A stretch of 64,000 nt of DNA from Pseudarthrobacter sp. NS4 (GTDB lineage: Bacteria > Actinomycetota > Actinomycetes > Actinomycetales > Micrococcaceae): positions 310,001 to 374,000 of the forward strand of contig NZ_CP103288.1 in the NCBI RefSeq assembly GCF_024758005.1, written 5' to 3'. Of this stretch, positions 37,332-45,952 are shown in pieces. The translations under genes and the position numbers were made by a program. The notes beneath the pieces were generated by a model. It saw only the letters and a program-made list of their open reading frames with translations. It ran no database searches and was not told the origin of the DNA. Within the stretch, counting starts at the first letter, position 1, and each line of letters starts with the position of its first letter.

Positions 37332-38788
37332 GCGCAGCCACCCTCGCCGCCACCGGCAACCACCGTCCACTGCTGGCCCCGCGCACCCTCCAGCCCGGCA
37401 TCGTCCACCTCGGCCTGGGCGCCTTCGCCCGCGCCCACACCGCGGTGTTCACCGAAAACGCCATGCTCGCGAACGGCTCCTCCAACTGGGGGATCGTTGG
37501 GGTGACCCAGCGTTCGGACACAGTGGCACGCCAACTGGCACCGCAGGACGGACTGTTCACCGTGGCGGAGCGGGGCACCGGTGCCGGGCCACTCCGTGTG
37601 GTCTCCAGCATCGTGGAGGCCATTTCCGGCAAAGACCACCCCGAAGCAGTGGTGGACCGCATCGCCGCGTCCACCACGCACGTGGTAACGCTGACGATTA
37701 CGGAAAAGGGCTACCGGATTGATCCGCACACCGGATCGCTCAACATCGAGGATCCGCAGGTGCGGTCCGACCTTGCCGGCCACCCGCCGCAGACGGCCAT
37801 CGGGCAGATCGCCCGGGGCATCCAGCAGCGGACCCGCGGCGGGGCAGGGCCCCTGACCATCGTGTCCTGCGATAATCTGCCGGGCAACGGGGAACTGACC
37901 GAAAAACTGGTCCGTGCCTTTGCCGTCGCCCTGCCTGAGGATGAGGCAGGGCCGCTGCTGGCCTGGCTGGACGCAAATGTCACGTTTCCCAGCACCATGG
38001 TGGACCGGATGGTGCCGGCCACAACCGGCGATGACCTTGACGCCGTCGAATGCGAACTCGGGCTCCGGGACGAGGCCGCGGTGGTCGCTGAGCCCTTCAT
38101 GCAGTGGGTCATCGAAGATAACTTTGCCGGGGACCGGCCCGCCTGGGAGGAAGCCGGCGCGCTGTTCAGCACCGACGTCGCCGCGTGGGAGGCAGCAAAA
38201 CTGCGGCTGCTCAATGCCAGCCACTCGCTGCTCGCCTACCTCGGCCTTGCCATCGGCAAGGACACCATCAGCGACACAGTAGGAGAGGACTCTTTCCGCA
38301 CCGCCTGCCGCCTGATGCTGGCCGAGGACGCCCTTCCCACCATCAGCCTGCCCGCCGGCCTGGACGGCGAAACCTACTGCGACCAGATCCTGGAACGCTT
38401 CGCGAACCCCGCCCTCGGCCACACCACGGCCAAGGTGGGCAGTGACGGATCCCAAAAGATCGGCCTGCGGCTGCTGACCACGGTCCGTGCAAACCTCGAC
38501 GCCGGACGGGAACCGCGGTGGGCTGCCCTGGCCGTGGCCGCGTGGATGCACCACGTTGCCACTACTCCCCGGCAGGAATTGAACGACCCCCTCGCTGCGG
38601 AACTCCAGGCCAGCTTGCCAAATGACCGCTCTGCCGCAGCCGTTGTCCCCGCGCTGCTCAGCATGAGAAGCATTTTCGACGACGGGCTCGCGGCCAACAC
38701 CACCTTCGCGGGGCTGCTCACACACTGGTACCGCATTATCGAAACCCACGGCCTGGACGGGCTGAGAAACGAGATCAACAATGGCTAA
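37319..38788 (+). CDS. uxuB: Mannitol dehydrogenase-family oxidoreductase, fructuronate reductase (UxuB)-like, probable AUC start
   Basis: Polyol-type long-chain dehydrogenase of 489 aa. In this pathway it would interconvert D-fructuronate and D-mannonate with NAD(P)H. The NAD motif GIVHLGLGAFARAHTAVF, the TLTITEKGY block, SCDNLPGNGEL, FPSTMVDRM and the catalytic KLRLLNASHSLLAYLG with its Lys and His are all present. The first ATG/GTG/TTG in frame (37445) would delete the NAD-binding motif. The only start with correct spacing is ATC 37319, 7 nt after GAAGGAG; ATT 37313 is also in frame but only 1 nt from it. The start lies inside the kdgK coding end, implying coupling. Confidence 0.87.
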   Translation: MTRLSAATLAATGNHRPLLAPRTLQPGIVHLGLGAFARAHTAVFTENAMLANGSSNWGIVGVTQRSDTVARQLAPQDGLFTVAERGTGAGPLRVVSSIVEAISGKDHPEAVVDRIAASTTHVVTLTITEKGYRIDPHTGSLNIEDPQVRSDLAGHPPQTAIGQIARGIQQRTRGGAGPLTIVSCDNLPGNGELTEKLVRAFAVALPEDEAGPLLAWLDANVTFPSTMVDRMVPATTGDDLDAVECELGLRDEAAVVAEPFMQWVIEDNFAGDRPAWEEAGALFSTDVAAWEAAKLRLLNASHSLLAYLGLAIGKDTISDTVGEDSFRTACRLMLAEDALPTISLPAGLDGETYCDQILERFANPALGHTTAKVGSDGSQKIGLRLLTTVRANLDAGREPRWAALAVAAWMHHVATTPRQELNDPLAAELQASLPNDRSAAAVVPALLSMRSIFDDGLAANTTFAGLLTHWYRIIETHGLDGLRNEINNG

Positions 38789-39410
38789 TGCCACCGGCGT
38801 CCTTCACGTATCACCTGTCATTCCGGTGGTGACCATCGATGAACCGCAATACGCTGTTCCCCTTGCAAGGGCCCTGGCCGACGGCGGAGTCCGCATCATC
38901 GAGCTCACGCTGCGGACGGACAGCGCCCTCGAATCGCTGAAGCGCATTGCCAACGAAGTGCCGGACATCCTGCTGGGTGCCGGCACTATCCTCACGCCCG
39001 GCCAGGCAGACGCGGCGGTTGCCGCCGGTGCGCAGTTCCTGGTCAGCCCGGGTGTGACCCCGTCACTGCTTGACCACATGCTGGCCCTCGATGTCCCCGT
39101 CCTGCCCGGCGTGGCCACAGTGGGCGAGGTCATGGCCGTGCTGGAGCGCGGGCTGGACACGATGAAATTCTTCCCGGCAGGACCGGCCGGCGGACCGGAG
39201 TACCTCGCGGCCATCGGAGCGCCCATTCCCCAGGTGCGGTTCTGCCCAACAGGAGGCATCAGCCTCAACTCGGCACCGGGATACCTGGCACTGCCGAACG
39301 TGTCCTGCGTTGGCGGCAGCTGGCTCACACCCCGCAGCGCTATCGAAAACCAGGACTGGCAGCAGATCACACAGCTCGCCCAAGGCGCCGCTTCCCTCCG
39401 GGTGGAGTGA
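38781..39410 (+). CDS. eda: KDPG aldolase (2-dehydro-3-deoxyphosphogluconate aldolase)
   Basis: Class I aldolase of 209 aa cleaving KDPG to pyruvate and glyceraldehyde-3-phosphate. The Schiff-base lysine is Lys129 (DTMKFFPAG); Glu41 and Arg45 (IELTLRT) are the general base and carboxylate-binding residues, equivalent to Glu45, Arg49 and Lys133 of the E. coli enzyme. PTGGIS binds phosphate. The ATG overlaps the UxuB-like stop by 8 nt. It is the last step of the locus and is convergent with the next gene, with only 9 nt between the stops. Confidence 0.95.
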   Translation: MANATGVLHVSPVIPVVTIDEPQYAVPLARALADGGVRIIELTLRTDSALESLKRIANEVPDILLGAGTILTPGQADAAVAAGAQFLVSPGVTPSLLDHMLALDVPVLPGVATVGEVMAVLERGLDTMKFFPAGPAGGPEYLAAIGAPIPQVRFCPTGGISLNSAPGYLALPNVSCVGGSWLTPRSAIENQDWQQITQLAQGAASLRVE

Positions 39411-39419
39411 GGAGGACCG

Positions 39420-40526
39420 CTACTTCTTCGTCAGCCGGTACCGCTCGATCTGCTTGAGCCGCCGCAGGAGGCTGTCGCGCCGGGGGTGCGGAACGGCGTC
39501 GGCAGCCTCAGCGGTGAGGTCGATGTGCTTGGTGCCGTACTGCCACAGCAGGAGGTCATCCATCAGCCGGTCCGGGCCGGGGGAGTAGCGGTGGTCCAGG
39601 GCCTTGCGGACCTCGGTGATGCGGTTGGCGCTCAGCAGTCCGGCCAGCTGCATGGTCTGGTTGAGGCCGTGGGCGGCGAGGAGTTCGGCGGCCCAGCCCC
39701 AGTCGTCGTCCACCTTCCGGTCGACGTGCGGCAGCAGCGTGCGCCAGACGTCACGAACCCGGTTGGGGGTAAGCGGCGCCGCTCCTTCGCCGTCCGTGTC
39801 CCAGAAGCTGCGGACCTCCTCGTAGCGTTCGTGCAGGTCCGCGAACGCAGTCTCCACTGTTTCCAGCATCGCCGCGGTGGCGGTGAACTGGCGGTCAAAG
39901 TGGGGCGTCCAGGCGCGCGGGTCCTCGGCCTTGAACCGGATGTCGTGCTCGATCTCGCTCCACGCATGCGCGAAGATCGTGCGGATCTGGCATTCAAAGA
40001 AGTAGCTGCCGTTGGGCGCGATGTCCGGGTTGAAGACCTGCTGGTACTCCTTGACTGCCTCATTCTGGATGGTCCGGAGGATCAGGTGCCGGCTGGAATA
40101 GCCGTACGTACCGGATTCGATGGAACCGATGTCCTTCTCCCGGTCCCCCCGGCAGTCGAAGAGCTGCCGTTGGCGTTTGATGATGTTCGCCACCGCCGCA
40201 TTCTCCGCGGGAAGCTTGGTAATGACACGGATCCCCACCATGTCATTCAGGGTGCGGAACGGGTCCGGGAACTTCAGTACCGGAGGTCCCCCCGGTTCGA
40301 GGGGCTGCTCCGTCCGGGAGATCTTTTCCTTGAACGACTCCACCGTTTTGGTGCGGCCGGTAACAAAGAGCGGGGTGACCTCCGAGTCCTTGAGCATGTC
40401 CCGCAGGACCAGCAGGACGTCGCGGGTGACCAGCTTCAGGGCAGGGCGGACGCGCTCGTAGATCTCCACGTTGTGCTGCACGGACTCGCGGAGGGGCGCG
40501 TCCAGGTTTTCCCAGTGACTCGGCAT
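39420..40526 (-). CDS. RelA/SpoT synthetase-domain protein (possible small alarmone synthetase)
   Basis: Protein of 368 aa with a RelA/SpoT nucleotidyltransferase domain: VTGRTKTVESFKEKI, RTLNDMVGIRVIT (with the catalytic-type Asp), DREKDIGSIESGTYGYSSRHLIL, and FFECQIRTIFAHAWSEIEHDIRFK. There is no HD hydrolase domain and no TGS/ACT, so it could only make, not degrade, ppGpp-type nucleotides. A C-terminal helical region of about 130 residues is of unknown role; small alarmone synthetases are usually only 200-250 aa. Some such proteins are toxins or act on tRNA instead. It is divergent from the ribokinase region. Confidence 0.83.
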   Translation of the reverse strand: MPSHWENLDAPLRESVQHNVEIYERVRPALKLVTRDVLLVLRDMLKDSEVTPLFVTGRTKTVESFKEKISRTEQPLEPGGPPVLKFPDPFRTLNDMVGIRVITKLPAENAAVANIIKRQRQLFDCRGDREKDIGSIESGTYGYSSRHLILRTIQNEAVKEYQQVFNPDIAPNGSYFFECQIRTIFAHAWSEIEHDIRFKAEDPRAWTPHFDRQFTATAAMLETVETAFADLHERYEEVRSFWDTDGEGAAPLTPNRVRDVWRTLLPHVDRKVDDDWGWAAELLAAHGLNQTMQLAGLLSANRITEVRKALDHRYSPGPDRLMDDLLLWQYGTKHIDLTAEAADAVPHPRRDSLLRRLKQIERYRLTKK

Positions 40527-40535
40527 GATCCCAGC

Positions 40536-40680
40536 TTACGGCTGGGGCCGGACAGAACGACGGCCGCGTCCGGCCTTCAGGCCCAGGGGCGCGGCGGGCA
40601 GGTGGACACTGGTGAGGCCCGGGCTGCTGGCGGCGGAATAGGGTAGGTCATCCAAGCCGGCCACGCCCAGCTCCTCCGAA
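40536..40680 (-). pseudogene. LacI-family regulator remnant (C-terminal fragment)
   Basis: The minus strand encodes EELGVAGLDDLPYSAASSPGL then TSVHLPAAPLGLKAGRGRRS and a TAA at 40536. This is the end of a LacI-type effector domain (compare VIGFDDL...TTV...P in the intact regulators here). The rest of the gene is missing: the homology stops at about 40680, exactly where the MFS-like fragment on the other strand begins. It is a decayed regulator, probably of the ribokinase unit. Confidence 0.7.
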
Positions 40681-40992
40681 ATGATCGCCGGCACGGTATT
40701 GCTGGGCATCATGTACGCCGGTACGGTCAACATCATGCTTAATGGACTGGGCGTTGTCCTCCCGCCCGCAGGGAATCCGGGCTTCCTGCCCGGCATGAAC
40801 GCAGGCGCCTTCAATTTGGGCGCGGGCCTGAGCTTCCTCATCCTGTCCGCCGTGCTGGTGGCGACGTCGGCACCCGGCGGCGCGAAGGCGTCCTGCCTGA
40901 CCGTCGTGGTCGTCGGCCTGGCCCTGACCGTGGCCGCGTTCGCCGCCTCGCTGCTGATCCCCAAGCCGGTCGAGGCCGAGGTGGCCGAATGA
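40681..40992 (+). pseudogene. MFS transporter remnant (C-terminal helices)
   Basis: Open frame of 103 aa with three hydrophobic stretches, resembling the last helices of a drug/sugar MFS transporter (NIMLNGLGVVLPPAGNPGFLP, MNAGAFNLGAGLSFLILSAV, LTVVVVGLALTVAAFAASLLIP). It has no N-terminal part; upstream sequence changes directly into a LacI fragment on the opposite strand. The stop overlaps the ribokinase start (ATGA), so an ancestral transporter-kinase operon seems to have lost most of the transporter. A small intact membrane protein is less likely. Confidence 0.65.
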
Positions 40993-41969
40993 AGGCCGGA
41001 ACAAGCGGCACCACCGGCCGGATCGTCGTCGTCGGCTCCCTCAACGCGGACCTGACCATCTACTGCGAGCGGCTCCCGCGCCCCGGTGAGACGGTCCACG
41101 GCAACGGGTTCGCCGTCAATCCGGGCGGCAAGAGCGCCAACCAGGCGGTCGCCGCAGGCCGGCTGGGCGGCCACGTCAGCCTGGTGGGTGCCGTGGGGGA
41201 GGACGCCAACGGCGACATGCTCCTCGCCTCGGTTGCCGGGGCCGGGGTGGACGTGGGGCATGTCCGGGCTTCCAACGAACCCACCGGTGTCGCCGTGATC
41301 GCAGTGGATGCCAACGGTGAGAACAACATCATCATCTCGGCCGGCGCCAACGGCACCTTGTCCCCGACCGACGTGGCCGAGGCAGCCGATGTCCTGGACA
41401 ACGCCGCCGTCGTCAGCCTCTGCCTGGAAGTCGCCATGGAAACGGTGGTGGCGGCAGCACAGGCAGGGCACGGCGCCATCGCAACGGTTCTGCTGAACCT
41501 CTCGCCTTACGCGGAGATCCCCCCAGCCCTGGCCAACCTGACCGACGTCCTGCTGGTGAACGCCCACGAGGCCGCGCTGTTCCTGGGCGACGGGGCGTCT
41601 GTGCCGGGTGCCGATGCGCCCGCCGCCGACTGGGATGCGGTGCGGCAGCGCTTCGCTGAACGGGACATCCGGCAGGTCCTGGTGACGCTGGGCCCGCAGG
41701 GCTCCGTGGTGCTGGATTCGCTTGTCGGACCGGACGGCCGGGTCATCTTTGTCGAACCGACGAAGGTGTACGCCGTGGACACCACCGGGGCCGGAGATGC
41801 CTTTACCGGAGCGGTTGCCGTACGCCTGGCTGCAGGGGACGCGCTCGCCGATGCTGCTGCCTTCGCTTCGGTTGCGGCTGCCCTGGCAACCACCCGGAAA
41901 GGGACGCAAACGGCGTATCCCGAAGCGGCCGACGTCGAACGGCGCCTGCGGGGAAGTCACCGCAGTTAA
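40989..41969 (+). CDS. rbsK: Ribokinase (PfkB family)
   Basis: Sugar kinase of 326 aa, predicted to phosphorylate ribose or a similar pentose/nucleoside sugar. It has the N-terminal VVVGSLNADLTIYCERLPRPGETV and NPGGKSANQAVAAGRLGG blocks and the C-terminal DTTGAGDAFTGAVAVRLA signature with the catalytic Asp; LVTLGPQGSVV is the ATP-site strand. It starts in the ATGA overlap with the MFS remnant, so its original promoter is probably disrupted or lies in the remnant. Confidence 0.88.
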   Translation: MKAGTSGTTGRIVVVGSLNADLTIYCERLPRPGETVHGNGFAVNPGGKSANQAVAAGRLGGHVSLVGAVGEDANGDMLLASVAGAGVDVGHVRASNEPTGVAVIAVDANGENNIIISAGANGTLSPTDVAEAADVLDNAAVVSLCLEVAMETVVAAAQAGHGAIATVLLNLSPYAEIPPALANLTDVLLVNAHEAALFLGDGASVPGADAPAADWDAVRQRFAERDIRQVLVTLGPQGSVVLDSLVGPDGRVIFVEPTKVYAVDTTGAGDAFTGAVAVRLAAGDALADAAAFASVAAALATTRKGTQTAYPEAADVERRLRGSHRS

Positions 41970-41991
41970 TAGTTCCCGGGTGGCAGAGGAA

Positions 41992-42010
41992 TTAAGTTAG
42001 CCTTACCTTG
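41992..42010 (+). promoter_or_regulatory. IdeR/DtxR-type iron box
   Basis: TTAAGTTAGCCTTACCTTG matches the 19-bp actinobacterial iron-box consensus TTAGGTTAGSCTAACCTAA at most positions, including the central GTTAGCCT. It lies just upstream of the iron transporter operon, so Fe(II)-IdeR should repress it when iron is plentiful. Confidence 0.82.
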
Positions 42011-42062
42011 CCAAATTAAGCGTTGCGGCTGCAGTGCCGCCCCTGTGAGAAGAGCCCCCGAC

Positions 42063-43085
42063 GTGCCCACTCGACGTTTGACCGTTGCCGCCGCAGGCCT
42101 GACAGTACTGGCGTCAGCCCTGACCGGTTGCGGCATCATCGGCGGACAGCCTGCCGACCTGCAGATTTACTCCGCCCGCCACTATGACCTGGAAGGCGCC
42201 TTCGGGCAGTTCACGGACGAAACGGGCATCACCGTTGAGTTCATAACAGGTGATGACGCCGAGCTTCTTGAGCGGCTCAAGGCGGAGGGGGAAGACAGCC
42301 CGGCGGACGTATTCATGACCGTGGATGCCGGAAACCTGTGGAACGCCGCGCGCCAGGACGAACTTGCCGCCGTCGACTCCCCGGTCCTCAATGAAGCGGT
42401 ACCGCAGGACCTTCGCGACCCGCAGGGCCGCTGGTACGGCCTGGCCATGCGGGCCCGCACGGTTACCTACAACCCCGGAAATGTGGATCCCGCTGAGTTT
42501 GACCCGGCAGACACGTACGCGGGCCTGGCCGACCCGAAGTGGAAGGGCCGGCTGTGCATGCGCGATGCCACCTCTTCCTACACCCAGTCGCTTGTGGCGA
42601 GCCTGATCGACCTGCACGGCCGGGAGAAAGCCCTGGAAATCGCCAAGGGGTGGGTGGCCAACGACGTGCAGATCATGAGCAACGACGTCCTGCTGCTTGA
42701 GGCCATAGATGCGGGAACCTGCGACGTCGGGATCAACAACCACTACTACCTTGCCCGCACGCTGGAGGAAAAGCCGGACTTCAAGGTAGACCTCTTCTGG
42801 GCAAGCCAGGAGGGCTCAGGGACGCATGTCAACATCTCCGGGGCCGCCGTGGTGGAGGGCTCGGACAATGCCGGGGACGCACAGCAGCTGATCGAATGGC
42901 TCGCGACCAAGGGGCAGAACTCCTTTGTGGACGCCAACCACGAGTTCCCGGTCAATCCCGCAGTGAAGCCCGAGCCGGTCATTGCGGGTTTCGGCGAGTT
43001 CAAGCGGATGCCACTGAACGCTGAAGCCTACGGCGACCTCAACGCCGAGGCCGTCGACCTGCTCGCCGAGGCCGGATACAAGTGA
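42063..43085 (+). CDS. fbpA: Iron(III) ABC transporter substrate-binding lipoprotein
   Basis: Ferric-ion binding protein of about 340 aa, FbpA/FutA/SfuA type. The lipobox is ALTGCG (Cys23). It begins ADLQIYSARHYDLEGAFGQFTDETGI and carries the paired tyrosines in GINNHYYLARTL that bind Fe(III) in this family. GTG 42063 is favoured; GTG 42045 is in frame and also possible. It is the first gene of an iron-regulated operon and overlaps the permease start (GTGA). Confidence 0.9.
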   Translation: MPTRRLTVAAAGLTVLASALTGCGIIGGQPADLQIYSARHYDLEGAFGQFTDETGITVEFITGDDAELLERLKAEGEDSPADVFMTVDAGNLWNAARQDELAAVDSPVLNEAVPQDLRDPQGRWYGLAMRARTVTYNPGNVDPAEFDPADTYAGLADPKWKGRLCMRDATSSYTQSLVASLIDLHGREKALEIAKGWVANDVQIMSNDVLLLEAIDAGTCDVGINNHYYLARTLEEKPDFKVDLFWASQEGSGTHVNISGAAVVEGSDNAGDAQQLIEWLATKGQNSFVDANHEFPVNPAVKPEPVIAGFGEFKRMPLNAEAYGDLNAEAVDLLAEAGYK

Positions 43086-44773
43086 CCGAAACGGCTGTCC
43101 TCGCTGAAGCGGGGATGCCGAAGCGCCGTCCACGCCGGACGGCCGGTCCCGGCCGTCCGGCGTGGACCGCCCTCGTCGTCGTGGTGGCTGCCGTTGTTGC
43201 CATGCCCGTGCTCGCGGTGGTCCTTGACGGCCTCGGCAGCCTGGGTAACACGGCGCCGCCCCGGAACCTTGCGGGGATGGTGTTTACAACCCTGGTCCTG
43301 ATGCTTGGCGTGGCCGCGGGATCGCTGCTGGTGGGCGGCGGCCTGGCGTGGCTCGTCACCGCCTACAGATTCCCTTTGCGGAATATCTTCGTTTGGCTGC
43401 TGGTGCTGCCCCTCGCCGTGCCCGCCTATATCCTGGGCTTCGTTTTCCTGTCCGTATTCGACGTATCCGGGCCGGTACAGTCTGCCCTGAGAACTGTTTT
43501 CGGTGCGGATATCTGGGTCCCCGAAGTCCGCTCACTGCCGGGCGCGGTGCTGGTGATGTCGCTGTCCCTGTACCCCTACGTCTACCTGCTGGCACGCACC
43601 GCGCTGACTGAGCACGCCTCCGGCACCTATGACGCAGCGCGGACCCTCGGGGCAGGGCGTGGCAGGGCGCTGCGGCGGGTTCTGCTGCCCCTAGCCCGCC
43701 CGTCGCTGGCCGCGGGCATGGCCCTGGTGATGATGGAGACGCTGACCGACTTCGCAACCGTGCAGTACTTCAACGTACAGACCGTCTCCGTGGGTGTGTA
43801 CCTGGTCTGGAAGGGCACCTTCAATTTCCACGCCGCCACCCAACTGGCCGTCCTGGTACTCCTGTTCGCAGTTGCCGTGCTGGCGGGCGAGCGCCTGCTC
43901 CGCGGCCGGGCCCGCTACCACCGGCAGGGCGGGCGGGGGCAGGGCCTGCAGCCACAGCGGCTCGACGGCGGACGCGGCTGGGGAGCAACCGCGCTTTGTG
44001 CGGCGGCCGTGAGTACAGGCTTCCTGATCCCCGTCTTCCAGCTAGTGGGATGGGCGGTTGGCGGAGCTGCCAAAAACCCAGGCTTCCTGGCGGATCCACG
44101 CTTCGGGGAATACGTCGTGAACACGCTCCTCGTGGCGGCGGCCACCGCGGCGGCCTGCGTGTTCCTTTCCGTGGCGGTAGGACAGGGTGTGCGCCTCAGT
44201 GGCGGAAGGCTCGTGTCCTCCGCGGCGCAGGTGACGACTTTCGGTTACGCGGTGCCGGGTGCCGTGGTGGGCATCGGCGTGCTCATCTCCTTCGCGGCAC
44301 TGGATAACGCCCTGGAGGCTGCCGGGGTTCCCGGGGGCACCGGACTGCTCGTCACCGGTTCGGTGCTGGGCATCCTGTACGCCTACGTGATCCGCTTCCT
44401 CGCACCGGCGTACCAGGCGGTGGATGCAAGCTTCGCGAAAATTCCGTTGACCCTCACCTCTTCCGCCCTGAGCCTGGGTGCCGCCCCGTGGCGGGTCCTG
44501 GCGCGTGTGCACGTCCCCCTGGCCAGGTCCGGGATTGCTGTGGCCCTGATGCTGGTGGCGATCGACGCCGTCAAGGAGTTGCCCATCGTGCTGCTGCTGC
44601 GGCCCTTCGGATTCACCACCGCATCCGTGTGGGTCTATGAACTTGCGCGCGAAAACTTCTGGGAGAAGGCATCACTGCCCGCGCTGGTGATCGTGGCGGC
44701 CGCCGTCCTCCCCGTTCTCGTCCTTGTCAGGCAGGCCCGCGCCGTTGAAACCGAAGGGAAGGGCCGAGCATGA
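43082..44773 (+). CDS. fbpB: Iron(III) ABC transporter permease
   Basis: Inner-membrane permease of 563 aa with two fused six-helix modules, typical of FbpB/SfuB. Two EAA-like loops are visible: TYDAARTLGAGRGRALRRVLLPLARPSL and FAKIPLTLTSSALSLGAAPWRVLARVHVPLAR. It begins with GTG in overlap with fbpA's stop and ends in overlap with the ATPase start (ATGA). It would pass ferric iron delivered by the lipoprotein. Confidence 0.92.
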   Translation: MTETAVLAEAGMPKRRPRRTAGPGRPAWTALVVVVAAVVAMPVLAVVLDGLGSLGNTAPPRNLAGMVFTTLVLMLGVAAGSLLVGGGLAWLVTAYRFPLRNIFVWLLVLPLAVPAYILGFVFLSVFDVSGPVQSALRTVFGADIWVPEVRSLPGAVLVMSLSLYPYVYLLARTALTEHASGTYDAARTLGAGRGRALRRVLLPLARPSLAAGMALVMMETLTDFATVQYFNVQTVSVGVYLVWKGTFNFHAATQLAVLVLLFAVAVLAGERLLRGRARYHRQGGRGQGLQPQRLDGGRGWGATALCAAAVSTGFLIPVFQLVGWAVGGAAKNPGFLADPRFGEYVVNTLLVAAATAAACVFLSVAVGQGVRLSGGRLVSSAAQVTTFGYAVPGAVVGIGVLISFAALDNALEAAGVPGGTGLLVTGSVLGILYAYVIRFLAPAYQAVDASFAKIPLTLTSSALSLGAAPWRVLARVHVPLARSGIAVALMLVAIDAVKELPIVLLLRPFGFTTASVWVYELARENFWEKASLPALVIVAAAVLPVLVLVRQARAVETEGKGRA

Positions 44774-45936
44774 GCCTACGGGCGAGCATACGGAGGGCCA
44801 GCGCTCCGGGCACCTCCGACACCGGGGTTCCTCCCGCTGCCCTGGTATTTGAAGATGTCAGCAAGCACTACGGGCCGGCCATTGGGGTGGACACGCTGGA
44901 GCTGTCAGTTCCGGCCGGTGAGTTGGTGACCCTGATCGGGCCTTCGGGTTGCGGGAAGTCGACTACGCTGCGCCTCGCCGCAGGCCTGGAACGGCCGGAC
45001 AGGGGCATCATCCGGGTTGCCGGGGACGTCGTGGCGGATGGACGCCGCTTCGTGGATCCCGAACGGCGCCGGGTGGGGCTGGTGTTCCAGGACTACGCGC
45101 TGTTCCCGCACATGACGGTGGCGCAGAACGTCGAGTTCGGCCTGGACCGACTGACCCGCGCTGAGCGCCGGGCGCGGACCGGTGACGTACTCGACCTGGT
45201 GCGGCTGGCCCATCTGGCCAACCGATACCCGCACGAACTTTCCGGCGGCGAGCAGCAGCGCGTGGCCGTGGCCCGCGCCCTGGCGCCGCGGCCTGCCGTG
45301 GTGCTTCTCGACGAACCGTTCTCGGGCCTGGACGAGTCCCTGCGCGCCCAGGTGCGCCGGGACACGGTGGCGACTCTGCAGGAAGCCGGTACCACCGGAG
45401 TGCTCGTTACCCACGACCAGACCGAGGCTCTTTCCGTGGGCACCCGGGTAGTGGTCATGCGCGGCGGCGTCATCGAACAGGCGGACACTCCGGAGAAGGT
45501 CTTCGAACAGCCGGCCACCCGTTTCGTGGCCTCATTCATGGGTGACGCCGACTTCCTCCCGGCCCGTGTGCACCGCGCCCTGCTGACCTGCGAGATCGGG
45601 GTTGTCTCAACAGTCCCGGGCTGGGCCAACAGCGAAGCGGATGTTGATGTAGTGCTGCGGCCCCACGAGGTGGCACTGCAGCCGGACCCTGAGTCTCCTG
45701 CACGGGTGTCTGCTGTCGAGTATCACGGGGCGTTCGTGCTTCACTACGTCAGGCTGGCCTCGGGACGGACTGTCCGCTCCTGGCAGCCGCACAGCGTACG
45801 TCACCCCATCGGCACTGCGGTTGCCGTCTCGGTTGCGGCAGGCACCACGCCCACGCTTCTGCTGGGCGACCATGCCATCACGTCACCACCTCCGGGCAGC
45901 TCGTTGAAGTATCGTTTGCCCCCGCCCATTCAGTAA
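44770..45936 (+). CDS. fbpC: Iron(III) ABC transporter ATP-binding protein
   Basis: ABC ATPase of 388 aa. Walker A is GPSGCGKSTTLRLAAGLE, the Q-loop is VFQDYALFPHMTV, the signature is LSGGEQQRVAVARALAP and Walker B is VVLLDEPFSGLD. A C-terminal TOBE-like regulatory domain (about 280-388, VVLRPHEVALQPD) follows. An N-terminal extension of about 25 residues (RASAPGTSDTGVPP) precedes the domain. The last gene of the transporter proper; the large ligase-acyltransferase gene begins 45 nt later in the same direction. Confidence 0.92.
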   Translation: MSLRASIRRASAPGTSDTGVPPAALVFEDVSKHYGPAIGVDTLELSVPAGELVTLIGPSGCGKSTTLRLAAGLERPDRGIIRVAGDVVADGRRFVDPERRRVGLVFQDYALFPHMTVAQNVEFGLDRLTRAERRARTGDVLDLVRLAHLANRYPHELSGGEQQRVAVARALAPRPAVVLLDEPFSGLDESLRAQVRRDTVATLQEAGTTGVLVTHDQTEALSVGTRVVVMRGGVIEQADTPEKVFEQPATRFVASFMGDADFLPARVHRALLTCEIGVVSTVPGWANSEADVDVVLRPHEVALQPDPESPARVSAVEYHGAFVLHYVRLASGRTVRSWQPHSVRHPIGTAVAVSVAAGTTPTLLLGDHAITSPPPGSSLKYRLPPPIQ

Positions 45937-45952
45937 AGTTAGGCCAATTCCC

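Noticed and set aside
45934..45952. Possible second iron box before the ligase-acyltransferase gene
   Set aside because: Only one half-site (AGTTAGGC) fits, about 11 of 19 positions, and it overlaps the fbpC stop; too weak to call.
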